A stretch of 64,000 nt of DNA from Symbiodinium natans (lineage: Eukaryota; Sar; Dinophyceae; Suessiales; Symbiodiniaceae), in NCBI GenBank assembly GCA_905221605.1, contig CAJNDS010000890.1, positions 157,501-221,500 on the forward strand, in the 5' to 3' direction. The number at the start of each line of letters is the position of its first letter. Positions within the stretch are counted from its first letter, which is position 1. Below are positions 41,250 to 51,835 of this stretch, piece by piece. The notes under the pieces were generated by a model. The model saw nothing but the letters and a program-made list of their open reading frames with translations. It ran no database searches and was not told the origin of the DNA. Position numbers and translations under genes: made by a program.

Positions 41250-44200
41250 TCTTTGCGTTGAAAGTGCGTGAGGGGAGTCCTCGACAGCTGTTCAGGGTCA
41301 ACTTCATTCAGGGAAGGGTTTAGGGTTTACGGTTTACGGTTTCAGGGGTTCAGGGGTTTAGGGGTTTAGGGGTTCAGGGGTTTAGGGTTTAGGGTTTAGT
41401 GTTTAGGGTTTGGGGTTTGGGGTTTAGGGTTGGGGGTTGAGGGTTTAGGGTTTAGGATTTAGGGCTTAGGGCGGTGCTTGGGGTGGTCTTGAGACGATCG
41501 GCAAAAGAATGGCTCAGGCCCCTGTAGCCAGGTCATGCGGACATTAACCCAGGCACAGCAGCCTGCCAGCTTAGCAGCATCTGGGCATAGGATGAGATAG
41601 GCGCTGACAGAACAGTTGCAACCGGTCTGGCTCTTTGAGACAGACTCTGATCAGGAAAGCGCGGATGGAACTTGTAGGGTAGAGTCACATAGGATCTATA
41701 GGGCGCAAAGCAAAGGCTGCAGCGGCACGAATCGAGTAGCAACATGTGCTCGTCTGACTTGAGAATGCAGCAACTGTTGATCCGTCTTGCTGTCGTTGCT
41801 ACTAATGCCACGTCAAGATCAGAGCCCAGCATCGCGCGCTTGTGCCGGAAGATTCGTCAAACGCTGATAGGCTACTACTGAAGACCATGACAAACTACAG
41901 CTTGCGCGGCTGACAGACATTCAGCCGGCGCAGCCAGCAATGGTCAGCGGCTCTCGGCTGTTAAAGGCGGTGCTCGGGAACTAGACGACCTCACGGCCCT
42001 ACGCACCCTTTGAAAGACTTCGCAATGATGAGCAGCGTCAAGGGTATTGCCATATGAACTGCTAGGTAGGATGCTGCCCTTGCACCGTCCCAGAACAGAA
42101 GGTCGGAGGGCTATGCTTTCTCCGTAGTCACGACTGGCGGGTGGATGAACTCATGCAGCGGCTCCCAATAGGCAGCGCCAGCAATCTGGTAGGTGTTCAT
42201 GTGCTCTCCCCTGCGCAGGGCTGCACAAAGGAAGGCCTGACCCGGTAACCCCCACGCAGCCACGGGAATTTATATAGTCTTTACTAGCAACACGGCAATG
42301 CGAGACAAAAGGCCTGTGATGCGTCCTGGGCCAGAAATCACAAGCCCTCACCCTACGTGTATGAAATGGGGGTGCCTAGATTCAGCCTGGCCCCCCCCCT
42401 TCTGTGAGGAGGGTTTATGGCTTAGGGCCGGATGTAGATCTTACTGTCTTGAGTCTTCGCGCATAAGGGCGGGCTCCCTCCCCTGAACCCTACACTGCAG
42501 GGTTTTGGGTTTTGGGTTTAGGGTTCAGGGTTTTGAGGTGTTGAGGTCGTCCCTCAGCGCTCAACCCACGACCCTTTCCAAAAACCCATCGCCAAGCCCT
42601 AAATCCGAAACCCGGCCCCAAACCCCAGCGCGCCGCAAAAACCTGCCTGAACCCTGAAACCCTGAAACCCTGAAACCCTGAAACCCTCAAACCCTCAAAC
42701 CCTAAACCCCTTAAACCCAAAACGCTACAACCCTAAAACCCTGAACCCCTAAAACTCAAAACCCCTAAACCCTAAGCCCCTAAAACCGTAAAACCCTATG
42801 GCCCCTAAAACCCCGAAAACCCTAAAGCCCTAAAGCCCTAAACCCTAAACCCTAAACCCCTAACCCCTGAACCATAAACCCTAAACCCTCAACCCTACTG
42901 GCCCCCGGCCTGGCGAAGCCTTAGTTGCTGAGTTCATAAGCCCCAAAAAGTTTGCACTTTCAGTTCTATAGGGGATTATAGTATCCCAAAAAGTGTAAAG
43001 TGTACTCATTCAGCTTAGCCCTAAGCCCTAAGCCCTAAGCCCTAACCCCTAAACCCTAAACCCTAAACGGCCCCCGGCCTGGCGAAGCTGTGGAACCGGG
43101 TGTCCAGGGTCGCCCGATGGGTCTTCGCGACGTGGCAGAGGTCTGACATGCAGGAGGCCGGCACAACCTTGCAGGGCGTTTTGGGGGTTTGGAGTTTAGG
43201 GGTTTAGGGTTAGGGTTTAGGGTTTTAGTGTTTATGGTTTAGGGGCTAGGGTTTGCGGTTTGGGGTTTAGGGTTTAGGGTGTAAGGTTTAGGGTTTAGGG
43301 TTTGGGGTTTAGGGTTTAGGGTTTAGGGTTTAGGGTTTAGGGTTTAGGGTTTGGGCTTTAGGGTTTGGGATTTAGGGTTTAGGGCAGGCACAACCTTGCA
43401 GGGCTTTTAGGGTTTAGGGTTCAGGGTTTAGGGCGTTGGGTTGCTTTTAGGGTTTAGGGTTCAGGGTTTAGGGCAAGTTGGGTTGATTTCAGGGTATAGG
43501 GCTCAGGGTTTAGGGCAAGTTGGGTTTCACGTTTGGGGCCCACGGTTGCTTTTTAAGAGGATTGAAAGGTTTCTCGATTCAGGGGTCTTTTGGGCCCTCA
43601 ACCCTCTTACATTCAACGCTCTGGCAAGCGCAACACCCCAAAGCCTTTAAAAAGTACCTCAAAGGCGCTCCAAAAAGCCAAGCCTAAACGCCTAAACCCC
43701 TAAACCTCTAAACCCCTTAACCCCTAAAGCCCTAAACCCCTAAACCCCTAAGCCCCTAAGCCCCTAAACCCCTAAACCCCTAAACCCCTAAACCCCTAAA
43801 CCCCTAAACCCGAAAAAACCCCTAACCCTAAACCCTAAGCCCTACACCGTAAACAAGCAAAACCTGTAACCTTGGTAGGGCTTTGGGCTTGCCTGGTCGT
43901 TGGCCGCGGAGAGGAGGCAGAGGCCCAAGCGGCCTTTGGGCCTGCCACTTCGATTGATAGGGGTTTGGGTTCAGTGTGTGTGTGTGTGTGCTATATATAT
44001 ATATATATGAAGCACAATATGAAATAATAATAATAATAACAACATATATGTATATAGTGTATGAGCTAGCCTCTACATACGACTGCGTTTAGGACTGAAG
44101 GTGTCTGTTTTGCAGCTGCCATCTCCCGAAATCTCCAGAGCATTACAGAGCGAGCCCCCCTCAAGATACGATTTTTGCTTTCCTCGACTGCCTGGACCTC

Positions 44201-44333
44201 ACACAACCCTCCCTGCAAGTGACCCCGCCGACTGCATGTTGATTTTGCTTCTGACCAGCTTGCTTCGATTCGGCTTGCAGCCTTCAGAAGTTAGAACCTT
44301 AAAAGGCTGCAGCAAAGAGAGTTGGTTGCGGCG
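41250..44333. other. Repeat arrays and about 1 kb of unique DNA
   Basis: Degenerate TTTAGGG at 41320-41475. Unique 41480-42480 with an open minus stretch at 41533-41832 and an exon-like minus stretch at 42111-42220 (AALRRGEHMNTYQIAGAAYW then EPLHEFIHPP, stop) that follows CCTTTGTGCAG. CCCTAAA at 42520-42895, a GC-rich patch at 43073-43177 open on both strands, TTTAGGG at 43190-43385, ~50-bp tandem repeats at 43430-43530, CCCTAAA at 43690-43850, and (TG)n/(TA)n at 43976-44008. Confidence 0.45.
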
Positions 44334-46163
44334 TTACAAAAGGCCAGGAGCCCGGGGTCTGCCGCACGCAGAGTCAAAGAGTACGTGGATCTTGCGCCAT
44401 GCGCCAGCGGGGAGGCTGCGATGATCGCCGGCAATGGGGCTTGCAAGCTGAGCGTTGTGGCAAGCACCTGCAAACTGATCCTGAATCTTGCGCCATGCGC
44501 CAGAGGGGAGGCTGCGACGGTCGCCGGCAATGGGGCTTGCAAGCTGAGCGTCGCGGCAAGTACCTGCAAACTGATCCTGAATCTTGCGCCATGCGTCTAT
44601 GGGAAGGCTCCGATGATCGCCGGCAATGGGGCTTGCAAGCTGAGCGTTGTTGCAAGCACCTGCAAACTGATCCTGCATCTTGCGCCATGCGTCAGCGGGG
44701 GGGCTGCGATGGTCGCCGGCAATGGGGCTTGCAAGCTGATCTGTGGGAAGGCTCCGATGATCGCCGGCACTGGGGCTTGCAAGCTGAGCGTTTTGGCAAG
44801 TACCTGCAAACTGATCCTGAATCTTGCGCCATGCGTCTGTGGGAAAGCTCCGATGATCTCCGGCAATGGGGCTTGCAAGCTGAGCATTGTTGCAAGCGCC
44901 TGCAAACTGATCCTGAATCTTGCGCCATGCGCCAGCGGGGAGGCTGCGATGGTCGCCGGCAATGGGGCTTGCAAGCTGAGCGTCGTGGCAAGTACCTGCA
45001 AACTGATCCTGAATCTTGCGCCATGCCTCTGTGGGGAGGCTGCGATGGTCGCCGGCAATGGGGCTTGCAAGCTGAGCGTTTTGGCAAGCACCTGCAAACT
45101 GATCCTGAATCTTGCGCCGTGCGTCTGTGGGAAGGCTCCGATGATCGCCGGCAATGGGGCTTGCAAGCTGAGCGTTGTGGCAAGCACCTGCAAACTGATC
45201 CTGAATCTTGCGCCATGCGTCTGCGGGAATGCTTCGATGATCGCCGGCAATGGGGCTTGCAAGCTGAGCATTGTGGGAAGCACCTGCAAACTGATCCTGA
45301 ATCTTGCGCCGTGCGTCTGTGGGAAGGCTCCGATGATCGCCGGCAATGGGGCTTGCAAGCTGAGCGTTGTGGCAAGCACCTGCAAACTGATCCTGAATAT
45401 TGCGCCATGCGTCTGTGGGAAGGCTCCGATGATCGCCGGCAATGGGGCTTGCAAGCTGAGCGTTGCGGCAAGCACCTGCAAACTGATCCTGAATCTTGCG
45501 CCATGCGTCTGTGGGAAGGCTCCGATGATCGCCGGCAATGGGGCTTGCAAGCTGAGCGTTGTGGCAAGCACCTGCAAACTGATCCTGAATCTTGCGCCAT
45601 GCGTCTGCGGGAAGGCTTCGATGATCGCCGGCAATGGGGCTTGCAAGCTGAGCGTTTTGGCAAGCACCTGCAAACTGATCCTGAATCTTGCGCCATGCGC
45701 CAGCGGGGAGGCTGCGATGATCACCGACCGGGGTCTTGTTTGGCGCTGGCTTCGAAGAGTGGCCCTGCAGCAGCTGTGTTTCGACATCTGTCGAAGGACA
45801 TCCCGGCAAGGAAAGTTCCGCCCCTACTTCTTGCACCGCCCTCTGCTGCATAAGGACTCGCTGCACAGCCCAGCTTGTGGATGGCCTGATGTCAAACGGG
45901 TCTTCACGCAGGGCAGGCTCCGAATTTTTGTTCAGCACGATCCAGCCCTTCAGATTCAGCCCTGTGGTCTGGTACTCGATTCTCGCGGCTTTGCAGTGAA
46001 CCTCTTCCACATTGATGTAGCTTCCTGGGCGCAAAATGCCCAAGACTGCCGCTTCTTTGGACTTGGCAGCTCGCACTTTCACCTCTTGTAGCACTTTCGC
46101 CCTGCCAGGGCGCACGGGCTGCTCATGCAGCACAGCCTGGCAGTGTTGAAAGGTTACACTCAT
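44334..46163 (-). CDS. SH3-like protein with ~14 tandem 32-residue repeats
   Basis: ATG at 46163, about 609 codons. Residues 20-90 (VLQEVKVRAAKSKEAAVLGI ... GWIVLNKNSE) resemble the SH3-like fold often found in dinoflagellate proteins. A linker runs to residue 146. Then follow 13 full copies of a 32-residue unit, DHRSLPTDAWRKIQDQFAGA ... NAQLASPIAG; one copy is shortened (near 44,740) and a last copy diverges after AWRKI. The unit is 96 bp, divisible by 3, so all frames are open and a 589-codon plus-strand ORF over the same DNA is a shadow. The SH3-like N-terminus outside the repeat fixes the strand. Substitutions in the repeat fall at a few positions (T/A/I before D/G, C/S, H/Q/N/R). Role unknown; the 3' end may be spliced. 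Confidence 0.65.
   Translation of the reverse strand: MSVTFQHCQAVLHEQPVRPGRAKVLQEVKVRAAKSKEAAVLGILRPGSYINVEEVHCKAARIEYQTTGLNLKGWIVLNKNSEPALREDPFDIRPSTSWAVQRVLMQQRAVQEVGAELSLPGCPSTDVETQLLQGHSSKPAPNKTPVGDHRSLPAGAWRKIQDQFAGACQNAQLASPIAGDHRSLPADAWRKIQDQFAGACHNAQLASPIAGDHRSLPTDAWRKIQDQFAGACRNAQLASPIAGDHRSLPTDAWRNIQDQFAGACHNAQLASPIAGDHRSLPTDARRKIQDQFAGASHNAQLASPIAGDHRSIPADAWRKIQDQFAGACHNAQLASPIAGDHRSLPTDARRKIQDQFAGACQNAQLASPIAGDHRSLPTEAWRKIQDQFAGTCHDAQLASPIAGDHRSLPAGAWRKIQDQFAGACNNAQLASPIAGDHRSFPTDAWRKIQDQFAGTCQNAQLASPSAGDHRSLPTDQLASPIAGDHRSPPADAWRKMQDQFAGACNNAQLASPIAGDHRSLPIDAWRKIQDQFAGTCRDAQLASPIAGDRRSLPSGAWRKIQDQFAGACHNAQLASPIAGDHRSLPAGAWRKIHVLFDSACGRPRAPGLL
44375..45740. repeat. 96-bp tandem repeat (coding)
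   Basis: About 14 units, each with ATCGCCGGCAATGGGGCTTG and CTGCAAACTGATCCTGAAT on plus. One unit lacks 57 bp near 44,735-44,755. Unit divergence is a few per cent. Confidence 0.95.
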
Positions 46164-47215
46164 GTCTGTGCTGCTCAAACTCAAGCTCCAATCTTTCCAT
46201 CATTTAATTTGCTGAACGTATCCTATACCACATGTGCGGCTCCATGCAAGAACTCATGAGGCCCTGACCGTTGCCCGGCGCTCTCGCCCTGGAGCTTGCA
46301 ACTCCTGGCGCTCTTCATCGCACCAGCTGCAACTACCCGTGAACCTCCAAGCAACAAATCTCAACAACCCTAAACCCTAAACCCTAAACTCTAAAACCCT
46401 CAAAACCCTAAGGTCTGGCTTAAAAGGAGCGGCGGGTCCTCCAGTCGGAGCTTCTGCTGAATTTGCTGCTGTCCGCTCAGGGACTGGCGGCCCAGGAGCC
46501 GAGGATCCTCCACACCATTGCGGCAAACGGCCGCAGCGGAGTCCATGGCCCCCAACCCACCTCCTCCCCTGCACTGTAGGCAGAAAGAGCGGCCAGACCA
46601 GCATAAACTCGTAAACTTCGCACGATTATAGACGCTTCATTTTGTGCAAATATGCAAAGTCTTTCAAGTTGTCTCACGCGCCGGAGACCTGTTGAGCCTG
46701 GAGAATGTCAGAGCAAGGCGTCGCACGGCGGTGCACAATGTCATCTGAAAGCTGAGAGACAGCTTTAGCCACTGCTGGCATACAGTCCTGATTCCACGGC
46801 TTGCAATTGCAAGCTACAGTGGCCTAGGTACCCCCCATGAACTTAGGGACCCTGGAAGTAGCGTGGGGCCTGAGCGCCTTTTCGGCTTTCGGATCGTTGG
46901 CCATATTTCCCCTTCTCCGAGAAGTAGTGGCCCCAGACTCGCACCTATATTAAACCTCCACACCCCCCCCCCAAAAAAAAAATAAATAAATAACAAAATA
47001 TCTATATATATATATATACCGGATGTCAACTTTCTTACAAGGGCCCCTCCTGGATTTCCTTCAGGACTCGGTTCCCTTGCTGTAGCCAAGCAATGACATG
47101 TCAAAGCCCCAAGCTCCGAACCCCTAAGCCCTAAGCCCTAAATCCTAAACCCTAAACCTTTACACCCTAAACCCTAAACCCTAAACCCTAAACCTCTCTT
47201 TCATATATAATTTAA
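46164..47215. other. Upstream of the repeat gene: spacer, one plus-strand exon, microsatellites
   Basis: 46164-46370 is unique and could hold the promoter of the minus-strand repeat gene; no motif stands out. CCCTAAA at 46368-46400 and 47130-47190; (TA)n at 47002-47018. The exon at 46427-46579 is listed separately. Confidence 0.4.
46427..46579 (+). CDS. Unidentified terminal exon (50 codons + stop), plus strand
   Basis: After GCTTAAAAG the plus frame reads ERRVLQSELLLNLLLSAQGL then AAQEPRILHTIAANGRSGVH and ends at TAG (46577-46579). The leucine-rich helical pattern and codon use look coding. Minus frames over the same DNA are also open but of poorer complexity. The family is not recognised. 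Confidence 0.4.
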   Translation, partial: ERRVLQSELLLNLLLSAQGLAAQEPRILHTIAANGRSGVHGPQPTSSPAL

Positions 47216-47220
47216 ATGTT

Positions 47221-48255
47221 AAGGAGTTACTGGGCAAGGTCATTTTTTTACTGGGCAAGGTCATTTTTTACTGGGCAAGGTCATTTTTTTACTGGGCAAG
47301 GTCATTTTTTTACTGGGCAAGGTCGTTTCGTCAAAAAAACGACCTTGCCCAGTAAAAAAATGACCTTGCCCAGTAAAAAAATGACCTTGCCCAGTAAAAA
47401 TGTTACTGGGCAAGGTCATCTTTTTACTGGGCAAGGTCATCTTTTTACTGGGCAAGGTCATCTTTTTACTGGGCAAGGTCATCTTTTTACTGGGCAAGGT
47501 CATTTTTTTACTGGGCAAGGTCATTTTTTTACTGGGCAAGGTCATTTTTTTACTGGGCAAGGTCATTACTGGGCAAGGTCATTTTTTTACTGGGCAAGGT
47601 CATTTTTTACTGGGCAAGGTCATTTTTTTATTGGGCAAGGTCATTTTTTTACTGGGCAAGGTCATTTTTTACTGGGCAAGGTCATTTTTTTACTGGGCAA
47701 GGTCATTTTTTACTGGGCAAGGTCATTTTTTTACTGGGCAAGGTCATTTTTTTACTGGGCAAGGTCATTTTTTTACTGGGCAAGGTCATTTTTTTACTGG
47801 GCAAGGTCATTTTTTTACTGGGCAAGGTCATTACTGGGCAAGGTCATTTTTTTACTGGGCAAGGTCATTACTGGGCAAGGTCATTACTGGGCAAGGTCAT
47901 TTTTTTACTGGGCAAGGTCATTTTTTTACTGGGCAAGGTCATTTTTTTACTGGGCAAGGTCATTTTTTTACTGGGCAAGGTCATTTTTTTACTGGGCAAG
48001 GTCATTTTTTTACTGGGCAAGGTCATTTTTTTACTGGGCAAGGTCATTTTTTACTGGGCAAGGTCATTTTTTACTGGGCAAGGTCATTTTTTTACTGGGC
48101 AAGGTCATTTTTTTACTGGGCAAGGTCATTTTTTTACTGGGCAAGGTCATTTTTTACTGGGCAAGGTCATTTTTTTACTGGCAAGGTCATATTTTACTGG
48201 GCTAGGTCATTTTTTTACTGGGCTAGGTCATTTTTTACTGGGCAAGGTCGTTTCG
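47221..48255. repeat. ~21-bp minisatellite with an inverted patch
   Basis: About 50 units of TTTTTTTACTGGGCAAGGTCA. The T run varies from 0 to 8, and 16-bp units without it also occur. At 47335-47399 three units are inverted (TGACCTTGCCCAGTAAAAAA). The junction and the array end share the sequence GGTCGTTTCGTC (47322-47333 and 48246-48257). There are no unique spacers, so it is not a CRISPR array. ORFs of about 330 codons here are repeat artefacts. Confidence 0.95.
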
Positions 48256-48257
48256 TC

Positions 48258-48478
48258 CAAAGGTGTTTAGGATTTCCGGGCCTAATGGTTAGGGTTTCAA
48301 GGCCTCACGGCCTGGTGTTTAGGGTTTCAGGGCCTCAAGGCCTGCAGTTTAGGGTTTCACGGCCTCATGGCCTAATATTTAGGTTTCAGGGTTTCAGGGC
48401 CTCAAGGCCTAGTGTTTAGGGTTTCAGGGCCTCAAGGCCTGGTGTTTAGGGTTTCAAGGCCTCAAGGCCGGGTGTGGC
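48258..48478. repeat. ~31-bp tandem repeat
   Basis: About 6-7 units of GTTTAGGGTTTCAGGGCCTC plus AAGGCCTGGT. Each unit fuses a telomere-like word to the palindrome GGCCTCAAGGCC. It directly follows the 21-bp minisatellite. Confidence 0.85.
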
Positions 48479-49275
48479 TTGTGTTAAGTGCTTGGTGCTA
48501 CGGCGTGATTGGTGCATCCGAAGAGAAAATAAGTAACCTTCTATTTTCTTAATGTTATGGGATTCTTTGGGCGGGTGGGTTTTTTCCGTTGCCTAGATAC
48601 ACTGCTGGCCTAGTAAATGCTCGAACTTGAGATGCTGAACCCTAAACCCTAAACCCTAAACCCTAAACCCTAAACCCGCGCCCTAAACCCTAAACCCCAC
48701 AAAAAACCTACAGTCTCCGCGGCCTTTCCGGCAGCTCAGCGAGTCCGGAGCCGATCCTGGTAGCCGCTCGAGCTTGCGGCATCTTTGTGGGTCTGGGGCT
48801 TCGGGGCCTTAGGGTTTAGGGTTTTGGGTTTAGAGTTTCGGGTTTAGGGTTTAGGGTTTAGAGTTTAGGGTCTAGGGCTGGATCTGACGAAGGGTTCGGC
48901 CTTAAGCGCAGTGCTAAACAACGCGTGTTAGTTGCCCGTGTGGCAAATTCAAGGTCCAGGGTTAGGGTTTAGGGTAATCTAGGGGTCGCACTTAACTAGC
49001 AAATACTATAACAACCCCCACAACTCCCAAAACCCTAGACCCTAAACCCTAAACCCTAACCCCTAAACCCTGAACCCTAAACCCTCTTCTATTGATTGAG
49101 GCCCCTTTTGTAGACTGAATAATCTGCTTGGAGTTGTCGTGGAGGGCTCTGCGACTCTTGGCTCGAAGGGTTTAGGGGTTTAGGGTTTAGGGTTTAGGGC
49201 TTGGGGTTTAGGGTTTTGGGTCTAGGGTTTGGGGTTTTGGGTTTAGGGTTGAGGGTTTGGGGTTTTGGGTTTAGG
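48479..49275. other. Repeat-rich spacer
   Basis: CCCTAAA at 48640-48690 and 49030-49085; a GC-rich patch at 48695-48790 open on both strands; TTTAGGG-like repeats at 48820-48870 and 49170-49275. No exon is firmly supported. Confidence 0.5.
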
Positions 49276-49906
49276 TTGGGTTCGGCCGGTCCACACTAAC
49301 AGTCACCACCAGCAGACCCACAAATAAAAGCACCCGGTAAATGCCAAAAAACTGACTGAGATTCCTGCTATTCCTGGTGCTATTCCTGGTGCTATTTCTG
49401 GTGCTATTTCTGGTGCATTTTTTTGTGCTATTCCTGGTGCTATTTCTGGTGCTATTTTTTGTGCTATTGTTTGTGCTATTTCTGGTGCTATTTTTTGTGC
49501 TATTGTTTGTGCTATTTCTGGTGCTATTTCTGGTGCTGTTGCTGGTGCTATGTGACTAACAATCACCATCAGCAGACCCACAAAAAACAGCACCCGGTAA
49601 ATGCTAAGCTGCTAAAATTGACTGGGATTCCTGGTGCTATTTCTGGTGCTATTGTTTGTGCTATTTCTGGTGCTATTTTTTGTGCTATTCCTGGCGCTAT
49701 TTCTGGTGCTATTTTTTGTGCTATTGTTTGTGCTATTTCTGGTGCTATTTCTGCTGCTATGTGACTAACAGTCACCACCAGCAGACCCACAAAAAGAAGC
49801 ACCCGGTAAATGCTAAAATTGACTGGGATTCCTGGTGCTATTTTTGGCCTGTGTGTTATAAGGCCACGGCGTTATTTGACTGTTAGTGTGGACCGGCCGA
49901 ACCCAA
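49276..49906. mobile_element. TIR element with internal tandem repeats, 631 bp
   Basis: Perfect 30-bp terminal inverted repeats: 49276-49305 starts TTGGGTTCGGCCGGTCCACA, and 49877-49906 is its exact complement. The flanking 8 bp GGTTTAGG occur on both sides (49268-49275 and 49907-49914), an 8-bp target duplication, though the TTTAGGG context could mimic it. Inside, a block with CAGCAGACCCACAAA and CACCCGGTAAATGC occurs three times (49300, 49560, 49770). The blocks are separated by runs of the 12-mer-like GGTGCTATTTCT / GTGCTATTTTTT. No transposase is encoded, so it is non-autonomous. An 8-bp duplication would suit a hAT-type transposase. Confidence 0.8.
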
Positions 49907-51835
49907 GGTTTAGGGTTTCAGTTCGACGGACGAGGGTTTGCTGGGGCTTGGGCCTTGGAGCTTGGGCCACTTCTGATTCAGCCGTCCAACTAAAAGCTTA
50001 ACCCTTGCTTTTGGAAGCAGAAGTAAAGAAAAGACCAAAAGAAAAAACAGGCTTGAGACTCCCTTGGGATTTCTACGAACAAAAACTTCCTAAGCCCTAA
50101 ACCCTAAACCTTAAACCCTAAACCCTAAACCGACTATATAGGTCGAGGGGCCAGTCCAGCCAGTCCCGACTTCGCCACTCGTCCAGTAGCAGGGGCCAGG
50201 ACAGGAGGTTCGCGGGCAGCAACCTGGTGGCAGGGTTTAGGGTTTAGGGTTTAGGGTTTAGGGTTTAGGGTTTAGGGTTTAGGGTTTAGGGTTTAGGGTT
50301 TAGGGTTTAGGGTTTGGGGTTTGGGGTTTAGGGTTTAGGGTTTAGGGTTTAGGGTGTTGGGTTTACGCTTCGGGCGTACGGGGGTTACATCGAGGTCCTC
50401 AACCCTCAACACGGATCTCGACGACACCTTCAACCGCAAACCGCAGGCCTAGGGATTAGGATTTAGGGTTTAGGGTTTCGGGTTTCGGGTTTCGGGTTCG
50501 GGTTTCGGGTTTAGGGTCTAGGGTCTAGGTTTACGGTGTAATCATCAGCGCAGAGCTCTTCTCAACATGGCCCTCCATGCCTCCGGGAGCCCAGGAAGGC
50601 TCCGCAAACATTTTCGGGAGTTCAGGGTAGGGTTTCCCGAAACCCTAACCCTAAACCCTAAACCCTAAACCCCAAACCCTAAACCCTAAACCCTAAACCC
50701 GGGCATCTTAGCTCCTTGTGCCAAAAGGCGATCAATCCCGAAGTACCCTGCTCAAGCAAAAGCAGGCGGCTAGGGGACTTAGGGGATTTAGGGGATGTAG
50801 GGGATTTAGGGGATTTAGGGGATTTAGGGGACTTTAGGGGACTTTAGGGGACTTTAGGGGATGATGGAGCCTTAGGGATGCTTTTTGGGGTTTTAGGGGC
50901 TTCAGCGGAGCCTCAAGGGTGGCAGCAAGTGCCGGACGACTGCTGCGATTGAGGAAGGCGAGTTCTCCAGTATCAATCCTGGAAAGGTGCCACATCCCCA
51001 GATTTTTAAGGGACGAAAGGAGGGGACCCCCATAAGGGTCCTAGGGTTCAGAAAATCCCGAAAACGCCTCAAACCCTTACTGAACCTCCACCTTCGATAG
51101 GTGACGGGTGCAGGCCCGAGCTTACGGGTGAGGGGTTGAGGATGAAGGTTTAGCCTTCTGGTTCACGGGCGTTTCTTTAGGGTTCAGGGTTCTCACTGCT
51201 AACACGACGGCCACCGCCAGCCCCAGCACCACAACCACTACGACCATGACTACGGCTTCGACCACGACATCTCGCACTAGTCGCTAGCCACACGAGTCGT
51301 ACTGCTGTAGCCCTTGCGAAGTTCGGCGACGTCCTGCCGGCAGCGGCAAGGGCGGCGCTTGCGCGCACCCTGCGCGCAGTTCGGGGAACTTCATTGCACG
51401 GGAACTGGACCCAACCCGAACTCTTCTCGATCCGCTTTGGATTTATGCAGAGACCAGTGCTACATCTCGAATCCCCACAACACTCTTGGGGTCCGAGCTG
51501 CCAGAGAACCCTAAACCCTAAAGCCTAAAGCCTAAACCCTAAACCCTAAACCCTAAACCCTAAACCCTCAGTCACTCCGTCGCCTCGCGGCTGGCGCAGC
51601 TCTGGGGAGGCTCCCAAGAGGTGTGCCACCAAGCGCACCTGGCAAGGCCGTCGGGACAAGGGCTTTGTTTGGAATCCTGATATAGATATATATATATATA
51701 CATACATATACATATAGAGCTTGGCCTATCTGAACTAACCATAATTTCAGAATACCGCACACCCTTTCATGTGCGCATGTCATACAAAGATGTTGCGTTT
51801 TAAGGGTGTGTTCCGCAGCTATCAGGGAGGGGCGC
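49907..51835. other. Repeat arrays with several exon-like patches
   Basis: TTTAGGG at 50233-50365; TTTCGGG variants at 50478-50510; CCCTAAA at 50095-50130 and 50645-50700; GGGGATTTA-type repeats at 50775-50860. Exon-like: minus 50541-50615 (FAEPSWAPGGMEGHVEKSSA) and plus 51315-51508 (SGNFIARELDPTRTLLDPLW). (TA)n at 51685-51700. The exon at 50140-50223 is listed separately. Confidence 0.45.
50140..50223 (-). CDS. Unidentified exon, minus strand
   Basis: After CACCAG the minus frame reads LLPANLLSWPLLLDEWRSRD then WLDWPLD. The tryptophan-rich, high-complexity sequence sits between repeat arrays. The 3' border is uncertain. It may be a downstream exon of the hydrolase gene that starts at 55.2 kb, but no family match is claimed. 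Confidence 0.45.

Noticed and set aside
43073-43177. Exon in a GC-rich patch
   Set aside because: Both strands give plausible peptides with splice-like borders, so the strand cannot be decided.
44322-46091. 589-codon plus-strand ORF over the 96-bp repeat
   Set aside because: The repeat length is a multiple of three, so several frames stay open. The minus frame has a non-repetitive SH3-like N-terminus, whereas the plus frame has no such anchor.
47221-48255. CRISPR-like array of ~21-bp repeats
   Set aside because: The 'spacers' are only variable T runs, there are no unique spacers, one patch is inverted and no cas-like gene is near. It is a minisatellite in a eukaryotic context.
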